A DNA stretch of 64,000 nt, taken from positions 14,654,501 through 14,718,500 of the forward strand of contig CM072338.1 in the NCBI GenBank assembly GCA_036874045.1. The letters are read 5' to 3'. The stretch comes from Cymodocea nodosa. Its lineage: Eukaryota; Streptophyta; Magnoliopsida; Alismatales; Cymodoceaceae. The notes under the pieces were generated by a model that saw only the letters and a list, made by a program, of their open reading frames with translations, ran no database searches and was not told where the DNA came from. This document shows positions 46,359-59,055 of this stretch, one piece after another. The first letter of the stretch is position 1. Each line of letters begins with the position of its first letter. The translations under genes and the position numbers were made by a program.

Positions 46359-48100
46359 TTTTGTTTTTTGTTCACATTTATCAAAAATCTGTAAATTTTG
46401 TGGTAGTATGTAAAGGAAAAATCTTGCAGTAGGAAAAAGACATTTTACTTGAATTTCAGTTTGTTGATGCTAAGAGCTCTGATCTTGAAGCAATCGCATG
46501 GTTTTTTCATTTCATTTCTCTCTTGAATGATGATGTAGAGCATGGGGTTTTGTCTTTTGGAATATTTATTTGATTATGATATTAAGTTCAATCGAAAAAG
46601 CTAATCAATAAATCCGAAATTCTTAATACACGAGAAATCACTCATGCCAAAACAGGCATACTCTATTGATTTTTAGTTTGTTATTTTAGTTAAATAATGC
46701 AAATTTAATGATTTTCCTTTATAAATCTCTAACAAAAATTTGATGGCAATGGCAGGAAATAGTCCCGGATATGGTGTCAAAGTTAGCTGCGGTAGATGAA
46801 AGAGTAAGAACTTCTCTTGTAATAGGTAAAAAAAGCAAGGTCATGCTAGCAGCAATGGAATAGAAACAAGATGATGCCTTTGGTTGAGATTTGTGCTGAA
46901 AGCAAATGAGATGGGCAAAGAAGGGAAGAGAAGAATGCCCAAAGAGGCTACTCCTTCCCCTCTGCAATACAGAAAGAAGAGGAGAGGATGGCTGTTGTCA
47001 CAAGTTGAAGTTACTGCTGTGTCATGTAACATTTCTGCTAAACAAAACAATCTCATCCTATCAATGGGTCTCTATGTGATTGTTGCTTGCCATCATGCCT
47101 TTGATATCATAGGTGTTCTCTGGCACAATCTTTATTCAACAAAGATCATTCTAAAATACGAATCTTCTATGTATTTATGGAATTTTATTTATAGTTTTAT
47201 GTCATCGTCATTGATCTAGAAAAGTAAGCATCCATCTCATGCAAATAAACTTAAGATGTTCTTGAGTGAGGACGTAGGGGTTTTAGGGCACTGTTGTTTC
47301 AGTGGGACGGACCACTAAAAACTTTGGCGAAGCAACAAATTATGGTATTGGTCTTACAGATGCATGGGTGTGTGGTCTCGGAGAAGTTGATTATCAATTA
47401 TTTCTCTTTCACATATTATAAATGTTTATTTATTTTAGCAAGTTTTTTTCTAGACGTAGAAAATATACATTTTTTATGCGTTGTCAAAACATAATTAGAT
47501 CACCATCTTGTCGGGTATGACAGCCTTAGATCCATGATTTCTCCCCACATCTCTTTTCAATTTCCAAAATTGGTACCCGCTTTTTTATGGTCCTCTTTAA
47601 AAACCAACCAACAGCGAATGTACATATAGAGGACGTTCTTAACCCATAAATAAATGAAACGCTCAGAGAAATGCTACCGCTAAAACTTTTTGTTTACGTG
47701 ATGAACGATCATCACAAGCATTGATATTGAATAAGATTTTGGTTAAGAACTCCAGATGTCCAGATCAGTCTAATCCCGTGTGCAGCCCAGCCCAATTTCA
47801 GCCCAGTTCTGCAGTCTGAATGTCAAGTTAATCTGATTCCAGAATTAGCGTCAATATTGTTACGTATGTTGTGTGTAGTTTTGTTAAAAACTGTTTAGCT
47901 GTTAAGGCTGCGTTTGATTGATCGAAACTCCAGCTCATTTCACCGTTTAGGGTTGGACTTGAAGCTGATCAACCAAATGCAAGAACAACCAACCCACCCA
48001 CACAGTAAACAGCGTATTTGACCAATACTAATTACTGTAGCCATAGAATAATTTTGAGCGTTTTGCATGTTCACAATTCTACGTTAACTCCGATAGATTA
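46359..48100. other. Unassigned stretch
   Basis: Frames at 46884-47219 and 47294-47494 have no known domain. A block at about 47910-48060 starting GGCTGCGTTTGATTGATCG has the style of a plant MITE end, but I could not pair it. Confidence 0.4.
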
Positions 48101-48989
48101 AGGGAGGTTTAGCGCACACCAAAATCTATAAAAAGAAAAGGAAAGTTTTTAAATTCTAATTCACTAGGCGTTAGTGTACGATGGAATTGATGGAAAGGAA
48201 AATGTTAAATTCCGTCCATATATAAATCCCTCTTTTCCTTTTTGTTGGTTGTTTTTTTGACCCTGATTCTTTTGAAAATCAACATTTTCACCCGTATGCA
48301 CAAACCTGCCTCTCCTTCTTCTCTCCCATTTGCCTTCGATGGCAATAACAAGCTCTCCTCCTCTCTATTCTTGCCTTCCTTCTCTGCTTGGGTCTGAAAT
48401 CTCATTCTTCCAAAACACCCTCACCCAAAGTTCGAAACATTCACACTCGAATGCTTGAAACTTGTGAATCTCTCCTCGTTGCTGGCAGTCATGTCGAATC
48501 CCTCAACTACCTTGGAATCCCATTAGGATGCCAATTGCTTTCGAAATCTCTTAGCTTGAAATCATCGCCCTATCATTGCTTAACTCTGCACACTAGTTGT
48601 CTTGCTATTGCCTGACTCTGCATGGTATTTGCCCTGCCATTGCTTGAAATCTCTGCACACTAGTCAGTTGAAATTGCTCTTCTTTGCATAAGTAATCAAA
48701 AAGATTTGTCCATGGTTTTTTTTGTAGGTTATTCTTGTTTAGATTTTTATGTTATTCCTATTTAGATCTATCATGCTATCCATGGCTTTTTTAGGTTAAT
48801 ATGGAAGTTCTATTCCTATTTAGATTTAATATGTAAGTGTATTCTAGTTGATTACCTCATTTTTTGTCATTGTTTGTATCATATTTTAACAGTATTGCAG
48901 TTCTATTATGAAACAAGCTAGCTACCATCTATTTTAGTTTGAGGGTAGAGTATTGAAATCCTATGATATTGCCAACCATCATCCTCCAC

Positions 48990-50687
48990 AATTATGGCTC
49001 CTTTTATGACACCAATCACCTTCACACCATGTATTGTGAGTTTAAGCTAATTTTTCTAAGGAAACAAGTAATTCCCGATCGAGATTTAAATCCAATAAAT
49101 CTGTTCATTTAATTTATTGCAAAGGCACAACGTTAGTTGTAAAAAGTGTACAATAATAGGTCAAACCATAGGGAGTGATTAGAATCAATTTCTAAGGTGC
49201 TTTGAAATGAGTGTAGTGTTTTATTAACGAAACCTCTCACTTTGTTGAGTTATTACTTAACTCAACAGACTAAGTTTGTTGAGTTAACTAATAACTTAAT
49301 GGACTACCCTTGTTGAGTTATAAATAACTCAACGAATAGGTTTGTGACTAACTCTCACTACAGTTGTTTATACTTGAATTTAGTCATCCATTGGGTTATT
49401 TTAGAAAATGCAAACAACACACTTATGTTCTTTGATTGCTACTTATATCAAATTTAATAGCGAATAGATTTAGCATTTAAATGAATTCAAATAGCAAACA
49501 GTTAAGACACAATTTTAGAGATTTAAACTAATTGGTTTCAAAATAAAGTCATACGATTTCATACTAGATTTAAATAAAATAAATACATAATATTTAATAA
49601 TTATGAACAAACAATACAAACAAAGAACATGATAAATACGTGGATGTAAACATAAATGTTAATGTTTCTTAAGGTGGATGATTGATGAATGACATGCTTT
49701 TTATTGAAAATTAAAGAATTCCAACACTACATGTGATGTGGTTGCACTTTTGAAAACTTAACCACTTATTGTCAAACGTTTCTCTTCCTACTAGATTATG
49801 AACTTAGTCTTTTGTAAGATGATTTTTTCTTCAATAAATCAGCATCAACCCAACATCAAGGCTGAAAGATTTAATTGTCTTCTGAGAGATAAATTAGTGC
49901 TTGGTGAAGAAACATTTCCTTTTTATGATGCAATCACTTCTCTATAGTGGTTGTCAGTTACCACGATTTGATCAGAATCAACTCGACTTTGAAAATTATC
50001 TCCATAGACCTTTGATGAATGGTGGGTGATGGTGGAAGGAAAATATCTCAAGGAACATTCCCAATGCTTTCTACAGTTAGCACAATTATTTTCTCCCCTC
50101 TTCTCGACTTCTTTCAATCCTTTTATATTTTATTTTCAATAACAACTACTGGTGCCAAAATGATTGACTAAATTCTTCTTTCCTATGCATTAATGGCTGT
50201 AATTGCTCTTTCATTCCACAATAGAGATCATGGGCGTGAACATGCAACGTGATTTTTCTATGCAATTCTTGTAACTGCTCATAATCACACATTAGATACA
50301 ATAATTGGTCTGTGGAGTTAATATAACTTAATAAACTTACTCTATTGAGTTAACTGCTAACTCAATGGATTGGCTCCATTGAGTTACTATGTAACTCAAT
50401 GAACTCGTTCAATCTTATAGTTTAGTAATATAATATAAAATTTTATATAAATACTATACAGATGTAAACAACATTTAATAATATGTGTTAGGAAAATTTT
50501 ACAATAATTCCAAAATGATACTTAATTAACGTTAATTCTTTTAAATTATGCATATTATTCAATTAAGCCTTAGATTTGCGTAAATATAACATATTGACCT
50601 AATTCTTATTTGATAAGCTAAATAACACGTTATTAACCATTCATTAAGCTCTAATATTTTGTATTTTTTCATTCTAAACACACCACA
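48990..50687 (-). mobile_element. Solo-LTR-like insertion A (minus orientation)
   Basis: Read on the minus strand it starts TGTGGTGTGTTTAGAATG, like insertion B (TGTACTTTGTTTAGAATG). It shares further blocks in the same order: GAATTA-GTCA-TAT, a CCATCATC/CACCA-like block with GGTCTAT-GGAGAT, ACTGACAACCACTA, TTCACCAAGC, TTGATG-TGGGTTGATGC, and finally CCCTATG-TTGACCT. Four perfect hairpins lie at 49244-49266, 49312-49333, 50344-50366 and 50377-50401. The 3' boundary is uncertain by about 100 bp. No internal retroelement domain. Confidence 0.72.
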
Positions 50688-51318
50688 TCTTATCTCCATA
50701 TGTTTGTTGAAAAAAATGTCAAATCAATTCATCTATTTTATCTTGGAAGTTGATCTTTGATTGCATTTGTTTGGTTGTTGGTGTTATTGGTACTTGAAGA
50801 AATTTGCAGCTTTGTTTTAGTTTGGGGACAGAGTGAGATACATTGATCATGACTACAATGAGCTACATTGTGGCTTTTGCCTATCTGATTAGTTTTAGTT
50901 GAATGTTGACAAATTAGTTGTATAAATCTTGTGTTTAATAATTCTAGCAGATTTTTGTTGCTATTTTAATTTCTATTGTTGTTATGGTTGTAATTTGGAT
51001 TAGTTTCAGTAGGTTGTATGTTGACAGATCAATAGTATAAATCTTGTGTTCAATAATTCTAGTAGATTTCAATTGACATTTGATGTAGTTTTTATTTAAT
51101 ATAGATGTTGATTTTATTTGAGTCTATTGTAATTTCTATTTATGTTTCCAATAGGTTTCAAGTATTTGAGTAGAAAAAGTATTGTCCATTTCTTGAATTT
51201 AGTTTGTTCATCTATGTCTTGTCCATTTATGAATGTTGTGTTTTGCAATCTATTTTTCTAACAACAATTTTGTCATTTATAAATGTAGTTATTTGTCTAA
51301 ATCCTCCTTGTGTAGAAT

Positions 51319-52387
51319 ATGACTACTCTTGATAAGGGAAAGACTATTAGAGGTCGAAGTTACACAAGTTGGAATGTTGAAGTAGATGTATATTTCTTAG
51401 ATATTTTGATAGAAGTATTAAGTGAAGGAAATAAAAAAACTTATGATAGAAAAATAAAAGGTAGTACTTTAGATGAAGTAATAGAAAAATACAACACTAG
51501 AAGAAACACAAGTATCACGAAGAAAAATGTAGAAAGTCACATCAAGACTTGGCAACAAATGTATCATAATTATTCAAAAATTACAAATCAAAGTGGATGA
51601 AGCTAGAATTTCATATAGGGTCATACTGACATAGATGAGGAGATATGGAAGAAATTCATTAAGGTTAGTTTGCTTATGACTTACTTGAAACATGTTATAT
51701 TTTTTACCTTTTTCCATCTAGACTACATTATTTTCTTTTTATAGGCACATCCAAGAGTGTGAAAGTTGCAAAAGAAAATCATGTTTAATTTATGAGAAAT
51801 TGCAACTAATTTTTGAAGGTAGTATAGCTACTGGATTTATGACTAAATAGTCAGATGATGTGTAGGTTGTATTGAACACTTAGAATGTAGATTTTAGCAT
51901 TATAGACAATACTTAGGAAACAATGGATATTGATTTTGAATTGTCTCATAATTTAGGAGGAAGTACAAGAATGACAATTGAAAGGAGTAAAAAGCAAGTA
52001 TAACCTCATGTAGTGTCCCATCAAATTATAGCAAAATCTTTTAAAGATGTATCAAAAGCTATTATGCATATGTGTGAAACAAATCATGAAAATGTAGCTA
52101 CATGTAATGAATAATTCAAAGAAATGGTTGGAGTGCAAAATAGAATGGTTGATGTACAAAACAAAATAGCTGATGTTCAACAACAAAAGATGGCATTTAC
52201 CTTGAAGTCTAAACACTATTTAGATGATATTGCTCTCACTTTACTTGAGATTGAATGTCTTTCTATAATTGAACAATATCAAGCTATTGAGTTATTTCAA
52301 AAGCTAGAATTATGTAAATTATTCTTAACTCTACTAAAAGAAATGCATTATAGATGGATAAGGTTTAGAATGAGAGCGTGTAGTTAG
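51319..52387 (+). pseudogene. H2 ORF1: Myb/SANT-like DNA-binding protein remnant
   Basis: The frame 51319-51600 is the best preserved ORF1 start in the window. It reads MTTLDKGKTIRG, then SWNVEVDVYFLDILIE and KKNVESHIKTWQQMY, matching the Myb/SANT-like domain of plant Harbinger ORF1 proteins. After a stop and an intron-like gap, 52124-52387 gives the C-terminal part with a repeated VQN/VQQ heptad-like stretch and HYLDDIALTLLEIE. Known role: DNA binding partner of the transposase. Not intact. Confidence 0.72.
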
Positions 52388-53106
52388 AATGGATGAAATC
52401 TTTATGGACTTCTACCTTTTTGTTTGGAATTGAATTTGTGTTTTATCTTTCTAATATGTTGAAAAGTTTGTGGAATGACTTTTATATCTTGAAATGTGGA
52501 ATGACTTCTATAAATTGAAATGTGAAATGACTTTTACTTTTTTGGTATAGGATTGGAATGTGGACTGAATTTTACTTTTAATTTGGTATTGAAATGATAA
52601 TTTCTTAATTTTCTTTTTACTTTGTAGGTGATGATGAATCCTAGTGAGATGTTTATTGCTATGGTTGATAATGCCCTAATGTTTCTTGAAGAAGAGGCTA
52701 GAGGCTAGAAGAAGGCAAAAATGTCTACTTGTTTCGTGAAATATTTTAGTAGGAATGACAAGTATGTCAACATTACTTTACAATAAAACAAGTCATATTT
52801 ATAGTAAAGAAGGTGTAGATTATATCAAAAGATTATTAGATCCAACACAATGACATCGAGATTATAATTGTTGAAAGATTTATAGAATGAGTTAAAGTGT
52901 TTTCTTAATTTTTGTAATTTAATGAGAAAAGAAAGAGTTATTGTAGATACCAACAATATTATTGTAGAGGAGAGATTTACCATGTTCTTTGTCATAGTTG
53001 GGAAAAATCAAAGGTATGAAGTAACTACAAAGTAATTTAGTTATTCAAGTTAGACTATTAGTAAATACTTTAATGAAGTATTGAATGCTATAATATGACT
53101 AAATCA

Positions 53107-55245
53107 TGTACTTTGTTTAGAATGAAAAAGTGCATATTATTAACGGTTAAATGATGGTTAATTGCATAATATTTAGTTTATCATATGAGAATTAAGTCAT
53201 TATATTATAATTGCACTGTTATATGCTTTAATTAAAGAATCTGCTTAATTTCAGAGAATTAATGTTAATTTAGTACATTTCTGAACTATCGGTAAGTTGC
53301 AGGCTGTGAAATCCTTAAGTATTCGAATTTTCTGATATTTCGGATAGTTATGTTTAACATATCAAATAGTTATGTTTTAAAATAATACTTTATTATTTCC
53401 TGAAGTTATTAAACCATAATGCATGACTTAAGTGAACTTTCAGTGAGTTATCTACAACTATCCGAAATTACAGCTGGGCATCGGATAATTATATGTGTAA
53501 CTCTCCGAAATCTCATTTTATTTATAAAATAGCTGTGGACACGTGTCATGCACTAAGGGAAAGTGACTTAAGTGGATTTTCGGTGAGTTATCTATAACTA
53601 TCCGAAATGCATCTGAGCATCGGATAGTTAGACTTGTAACTCTCTGAAATGTTTCTTTTATTATTAAACTACTGATGACACATGTCAATATCTGGTAGAT
53701 TTACTTAAGTTATATATCAGTGAGTTATCTGTAACTATCCGAAATGCATCTAGGCATCAGATATTTAAGTTTGTAAGTATCCGAAATGCACCTAAGCATC
53801 GGATAGTTAAATTTATGCATGTGTTTTATAGTTAAATCAACGAGGTAAGTCCGTTGAGTTATCTGTAACTCCACAGACTATTTATTTTCTAATATGCCAC
53901 TGTAGTGGTTGTAGAAACAGGATAGTTGGAAGGAAAAACCACGATTGTACGTATCGCGTAGGGAGAAAAAATCATTGTCGTTGATATGAATGAAGGAAAT
54001 CCAACCGACCATTCAAGAAGAAGTAGTTACCACTAAAGAAATATAAAAGAAAAAAAGAGAAAAAAAAGAAGGATGATCGATGGGTATGACTAGTGTGTGC
54101 ATAGGAGGATCAGCATCGGCAATTCTCTGAAGTACCACACCAACCATCATCACCACCACCATAATCACCAACCATCGGAGGTCTGTGAGGATACTTTTCT
54201 AATGTCGGGTTGATTCCGAGCTAAACACAGTGCCTGACAACCACTGTGAGGAGTGATCGCGTCGTGGGAAGGGAAGCCATTTTCACCAAGCGCCGACTCA
54301 TATCTCAGGAGATCGTAAAGCTTCTAGCCTTGGCTTCAGGTTGATGCCTGTATGCTAAAGAGGAGATTATCTTGCAATTCTGGACTCGTGATTCTATAGG
54401 GAAAGGAGACAAAATTGTAAGTGGTTTAATTTTCAGTGGTGCAATTGTGTCGCATGTAGTGACAGAAGTATTTACTGTTGATTGAGATTACTTTACATTT
54501 CACCTTTCGCCCATTTCCATGTTCATATTAAAACAAAAATACCAAAAACAACTTATCTATGTTTGTATTTGAGTGTTGTATTGTGATTAATGTTATCTTT
54601 GTTAGTGTTGTGATTGTTTTATGTTTGTTTTAGTTTTATAGTTTACTGAAATTGGTTCGTTCAAAAGACTTAAAGATTTTAATGGTTACTATTTGAATTA
54701 TTTGAATGTTAGTATTGCTTAATGATAAATCTAGTATTTACTAACATTAAAGAGCTTAATTGATGTTATTTACAATCTGTGGAACCGCCTAATGGTTGGC
54801 TGAATTCCTTTGTAAATAGCAATATTAAATAGGAAATGCAGGCTCGTGGAGTTAACTTAAGTCCACGAGGTTAGTCCGTTGAGTTAACCATAACTCAACA
54901 AACTTTGTCCATTGAGTTAATTGTAACTCAACAGAGAGCTTATTGAATATATAAATTTGATTGTTAAAAACGGAACAGTTCTCAATTCTTAAGCAATTCC
55001 CTATGAGATCGACCTGTACTTGCACATTAATACAATAGACACTATGCACTTATAGTTAAAATACAAATTTGAATTAATATCTAATTTTTGTGAAAGGTTG
55101 TTTGTTTACTTTTAAAAAAGGAATAGGCATAAAGATAAATTAACTAAGTAAAAAATAGAAGTTAACAAATCAAAGTTTTTTTTTAGTGCGTTGCTGGAGA
55201 TCTAAGCAAGTTTTCTAGTGTCGTGCTAGTTAACCGAACATGCTT
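53107..55245 (+). mobile_element. Solo-LTR-like insertion B (plus orientation)
   Basis: Interrupts the H2 transposase: text left of it (ATGACTAAAT) and right of it (CATATTCATCCTGAACACC) is continuous in H3 (61350-61400). The end contains CCTATGAGATCGACC and then a piece like TTTTTGGCGCCGTTGCTGG (here GTGCGTTGCTGGAGA at 55188-55202), which is typical just after the 5' LTR of some gypsy elements. So a scrap of the retroelement leader may remain. It carries a tandem array (53425-53830) and hairpins at 54878-54899 and 54912-54931. Confidence 0.72.
53425..53830 (+). repeat. Three-unit tandem array with internal hairpins, period about 138 bp
   Basis: Units start at 53425, 53565 and 53702 with GACTTAAGT-like text, then CAGTGAGTTATCT, and then the inverted pair AACTATCCGA ... 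TCGGATAGTT. The pair is perfect at 53596-53605/53620-53629, with a 14-nt spacer. It has one mismatch at 53456-53465/53481-53490 and more mismatches at 53733-53766. A further near-perfect pair lies at 53775-53784/53799-53808. Confidence 0.85.
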
Positions 55246-58200
55246 CTAATAACATATTCATCCTGAACACCAAGTCAAATTCAAGATGATGCAAATGTCT
55301 ATCCATATTTTAAGGTACTTATTCACTTTTGTAATTTTCTTACCCTTTATGTTATTTCAAATAATATTAAATGATATTTAATATTTATAGGATTGCATTA
55401 GAGTTATTGATGGTACTCATATCAAAGTAACTATTTATAGATAATAAACAACAAGGTTTAGGAATAGGAAAGGTGAATTGTCTTAAAATGTTATGGCAAC
55501 ATTTAATTTTGACATGAAATTTACACATTTTAGCTAGTTTGGAATGATCAATAGCTAATGCTCGTATCCTCTAAGATGCAATAAGTAGACTTAATAGTTT
55601 TCAAATTTCACTAGGTAAATGTCTTAATAATATTTTGAAGTTATAAATATATTATCATACTAATATTTTTTTTTTACTTAGGTAAGTTTTACTTGGTAGA
55701 TGTTGGATATCTCAATCAATCATAATATATTTGTCTATTTCAAGGTGTATGATATCATTTATTTAATTATATTTATAATAGATTTCCTAGTAATGTTATA
55801 AAACTACAGACATTTACAATTAAGAATAGTCATTAAGCGCACATTTAGAGTTATCAAATATCATTTCTTAATATTATAAGGTTAGATGCTATATCCATAT
55901 GAAATACAAATGAAGATTGTCATCGCATGTTTTTTACTTTACAATTTCATTTGTAAGACTCATAAAGAAGATTTACTTCAGGATGATTTGGAAGAATTAA
56001 ATATTATTGATGATATACAATTAACAGGAGAATTACATATGGAAGGAAATGTACAGGTTAGAATGAGTCAAGAACAAAGAAAAGAATTAATAGATAAGAT
56101 GTGTGAAGATATGATGATAACAATGTAAGATGGAAGGATTATTTAATATTATTTATGTTGTAATAATTGAAATGCTTTGTACTTTTAGACTATTTTTTAA
56201 AAGATGTATTTATACTTTTGAATAAATGTACTATTTATTTTCATTAGTATTGTTTTACTTTTAAAATATTAAATTAAAGAGTGATGTATCAAATAAATAA
56301 TTTTAGGTAGTGTTTTACAATTAATTTGTTTGAAATTCTGAATATTTTGTCGTGCACTAACCCTCTAGGAAATTATGACTTTTTGAACATTTTAGCAGAT
56401 GCATTAAACCTCTTAAAAAATTCTAACTTTTTAGACATTCAATTTCATTTCTATCGTGTACTAACGAACCCTACGAGTGGAAATGTCTATAGTACTCTTG
56501 CATTTACATTTTGTTTGTTGTCTACCATTTTTCAATTAAATAAATTTCAATCCTATGTTTAAAATTCCTATGGTTATTGTTTTGTGCCTGGGAGGGATCT
56601 CGAGGACAAAGTAAAAGAAAATATTGTTGGCATGAGTACATTATTAGAAATAATTTAAAAAATTCATCTTCAAATATTGGATTCAGTAATCATAAATATT
56701 TTAAGTAGTAATAAGAAATATTTTAACTAGTAATAGTAATATTTGAAATAGTAATTATAAATATTTTTAATATTAATAATAAATATTTTAAATAGTAATC
56801 AGAAATATTTTAACTAGTCTTCATAAATATTTTTAAATCATTGGATTCATTGAAAATTTTCAAAAAAATATTTTAAAATATTAGAGAGCATTCTTAGAAA
56901 AACATATTAAAATTAAGCTCTATCTCTAATATTTCCCAAATACAACTCTAAGGAATGTCTCCGTTGGAAAAGGAAAGTTTTAAATTTTAGTAGATGAGAT
57001 GTCAGTGTATACTAAAAATGATGGAAATGAATGTAGAAAATTCTGACCATATAAAAAGCTTCCATTTTATTTCTGTCTCTTTCTTTTTCATCGTCAGACA
57101 TCTGAAACTCTCACCTGATGAACCCAAACCTTCACATGACATCGATAAATGCAAACTCTCACTTGACATCAACGAATGTAAACCATCGCGCATGTCGATG
57201 GAACCTTGCAAACCCTCACTCGAAGGAAACTTCTTCGAACCCTTCATCTATTCAACATGCAAACATCCTTCCTTTCGGCTATTGCAACACTAGCCTACGT
57301 GGCCTTGATTCAAGCTTTGATGTTGTCTCACTCCTTGGCAGTCGAGGATTCATTCACACAGATCAAGCTCACTTGTGATCATATCTCTAGTACGATCACT
57401 TGTGTCCAAATCAAGTTCATTTGTGATCGTGTAAACGTCCTTCCTTTTAATTAATAGTTGAAAGTGCATTTTTGATTTTTATAATGTATTCTATAGTATT
57501 TTAATAAATTAATGATGATTGATGTTTGTACTGATCAAAGAAGATGGTCGATTGTTCATGCTTGTATATTGTTTTTACCTAACAATTATTTTTAAAACTT
57601 GTAGTTTTATTATGAATATTAGATTGAAATGGCTCACATGGATTACAATGTGCCTCTCCTCTACCAGATTTTCAAATCTTATCAATGCCTCTCCTTTTGA
57701 CTATTTTGGTGCCACAAATGGCTATTTTGTTCTTGATATTTGAGAACCAATCTTATTTTCCTATATTCCAATATTCACAATGTGTTGATGAACACTCTCA
57801 ACCTACAAAATCAAAAAAATTAAATTGATCTTCCCCTTTGAATTATAACATATTGAATGGATTTTTTATGAAGTTACATTGTTGATATAGCAGGATGGTA
57901 TCACTATTTGAAGTAAACCTGTTTGAGCCGGTGGAACTTTGATGAAATATTTTGTATTGGTGTTCCCAATCTTTGGCTGAAGGAATTGTTGACGGAGTAT
58001 CATAAATGACCTGACTACAATCTTAGTTTCTCTCATCATACTATTTACTGTAGCCACTTGTTCCTGTATCAAAATATTCTCTCGTTCCATAGTTGTGCTT
58101 ATTCTTCCAAGTTCCTAGTGGAAAGGAAATTCAATATTCATCATATATGCAGGCAGACTTTCCTAGTCAACAATAAATTACATCCTTCTTGCCTCATACA

Positions 58201-59055
58201 ATCACATTTCATAGGAATGAATAAAAACAAGATTCAAGACAACTATATGATAATAAACTAACAATAAAACACACTATGATTTGCAAAAACTAAACAAGTT
58301 TGCAACAATATGAAATTTCAAAAAGAGTGTATTGAACACCAATTTGATTTTCCTATATTTAGTTACGAATTTTCGAACACCAAGCTGTTTTGCAGAATTT
58401 CTGGATAGAATTCTCTGAAATCATATAGTATAATCTGCTATTATAGGAATCCTCAAAATTAATTTTTATGATTTTTCCCTGAAATTAGATAATTTTATCT
58501 TTCAAATGAGTCCTTATACGCTCAAATTGGATATTTGTAAATTTCTACATAAATTTTTGAAGTTGCTGTAGTGCAGAAAGTCTAATGTGGAAATTTCAGC
58601 TTTTACATCATAACTTTGTGCCAATGATTGAAAATCTTTTCTATGCATTGTCTTGCTTTAATCTATGATACTTAACATTGTCCACAACATCAAGGTACTA
58701 AACTATTGATTTCTAGTTCATGAAAACAGCAAACAATACCTTAATCCTTTTTTCCATTTATTCCTACAATTTTCTAAATCTTTCTTTAAATCACATAGTT
58801 TATATGAGAATGCATGAATGATACAATAACAACAATAATACAATACATAATTTCATTATGTAAGGTTAACATATGAAATTTTTTTTCCCAAATATTTTTA
58901 TTTGCATTATGTTCCTTGCATCTCTCCATGTGGAATATTTCATTATGTAAGGTTACATGTATTGGAGAATGTATTCGTCAAATTACTAATATTGGATTAA
59001 TATGTGTTTCATGATTTGGATATTTATAGTTTTACATGTTTGTTCCTAATGTAGA

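Larger units (their letters stand above)
52630..56128 (+). pseudogene. H2 DDE transposase remnant, split by LTR insertion B
   Basis: The N-terminal piece (52630-53104) reads NPSEMFIAMVDNALM, then YIKRLLDPTQ and RYEVTTK. After the LTR, 55391-55430 gives DCIRVIDGTHIKVT with its Asp. Near 55690 YLVDVGYLN keeps the second Asp. Near 55830 VIKRTFRVIKYHF has Lys where Glu is expected. The end, 55886-56128 (YPYEIQMKIVIACFLLYNFI, ending ELIDKMCEDMMITM), is an open frame of 80 residues. Multiple stops and the insertion make it inactive. Confidence 0.8.
48101..56471 (+). mobile_element. PIF/Harbinger element H2 with two nested LTR insertions
   Basis: The left end GGAGGTTTAGCGCACACC follows TTA. The right end (reverse complement GGGTTCGTTAGTACACG) matches it imperfectly and matches the H3 right end. 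Order: leader (C-rich at 48290-48620), minus-strand LTR (about 48990-50687), ORF1 remains (51319-52387), intergenic tandem words (52440-52600), transposase start (52630-53104), plus-strand LTR (53107-55245), transposase core and end (55250-56128). Subterminal repeats follow. Removing the two LTRs leaves about 4.5 kb, colinear with H3 except H3's longer 5' spacer. Confidence 0.78.

Noticed and set aside
46740..46860. Possible alternative last exon for the LRK10-like gene (GNSPGYGV-like reading)
   Set aside because: The similarity to the kinase C-terminus is five or six residues, and a stop follows at once. Probably chance.
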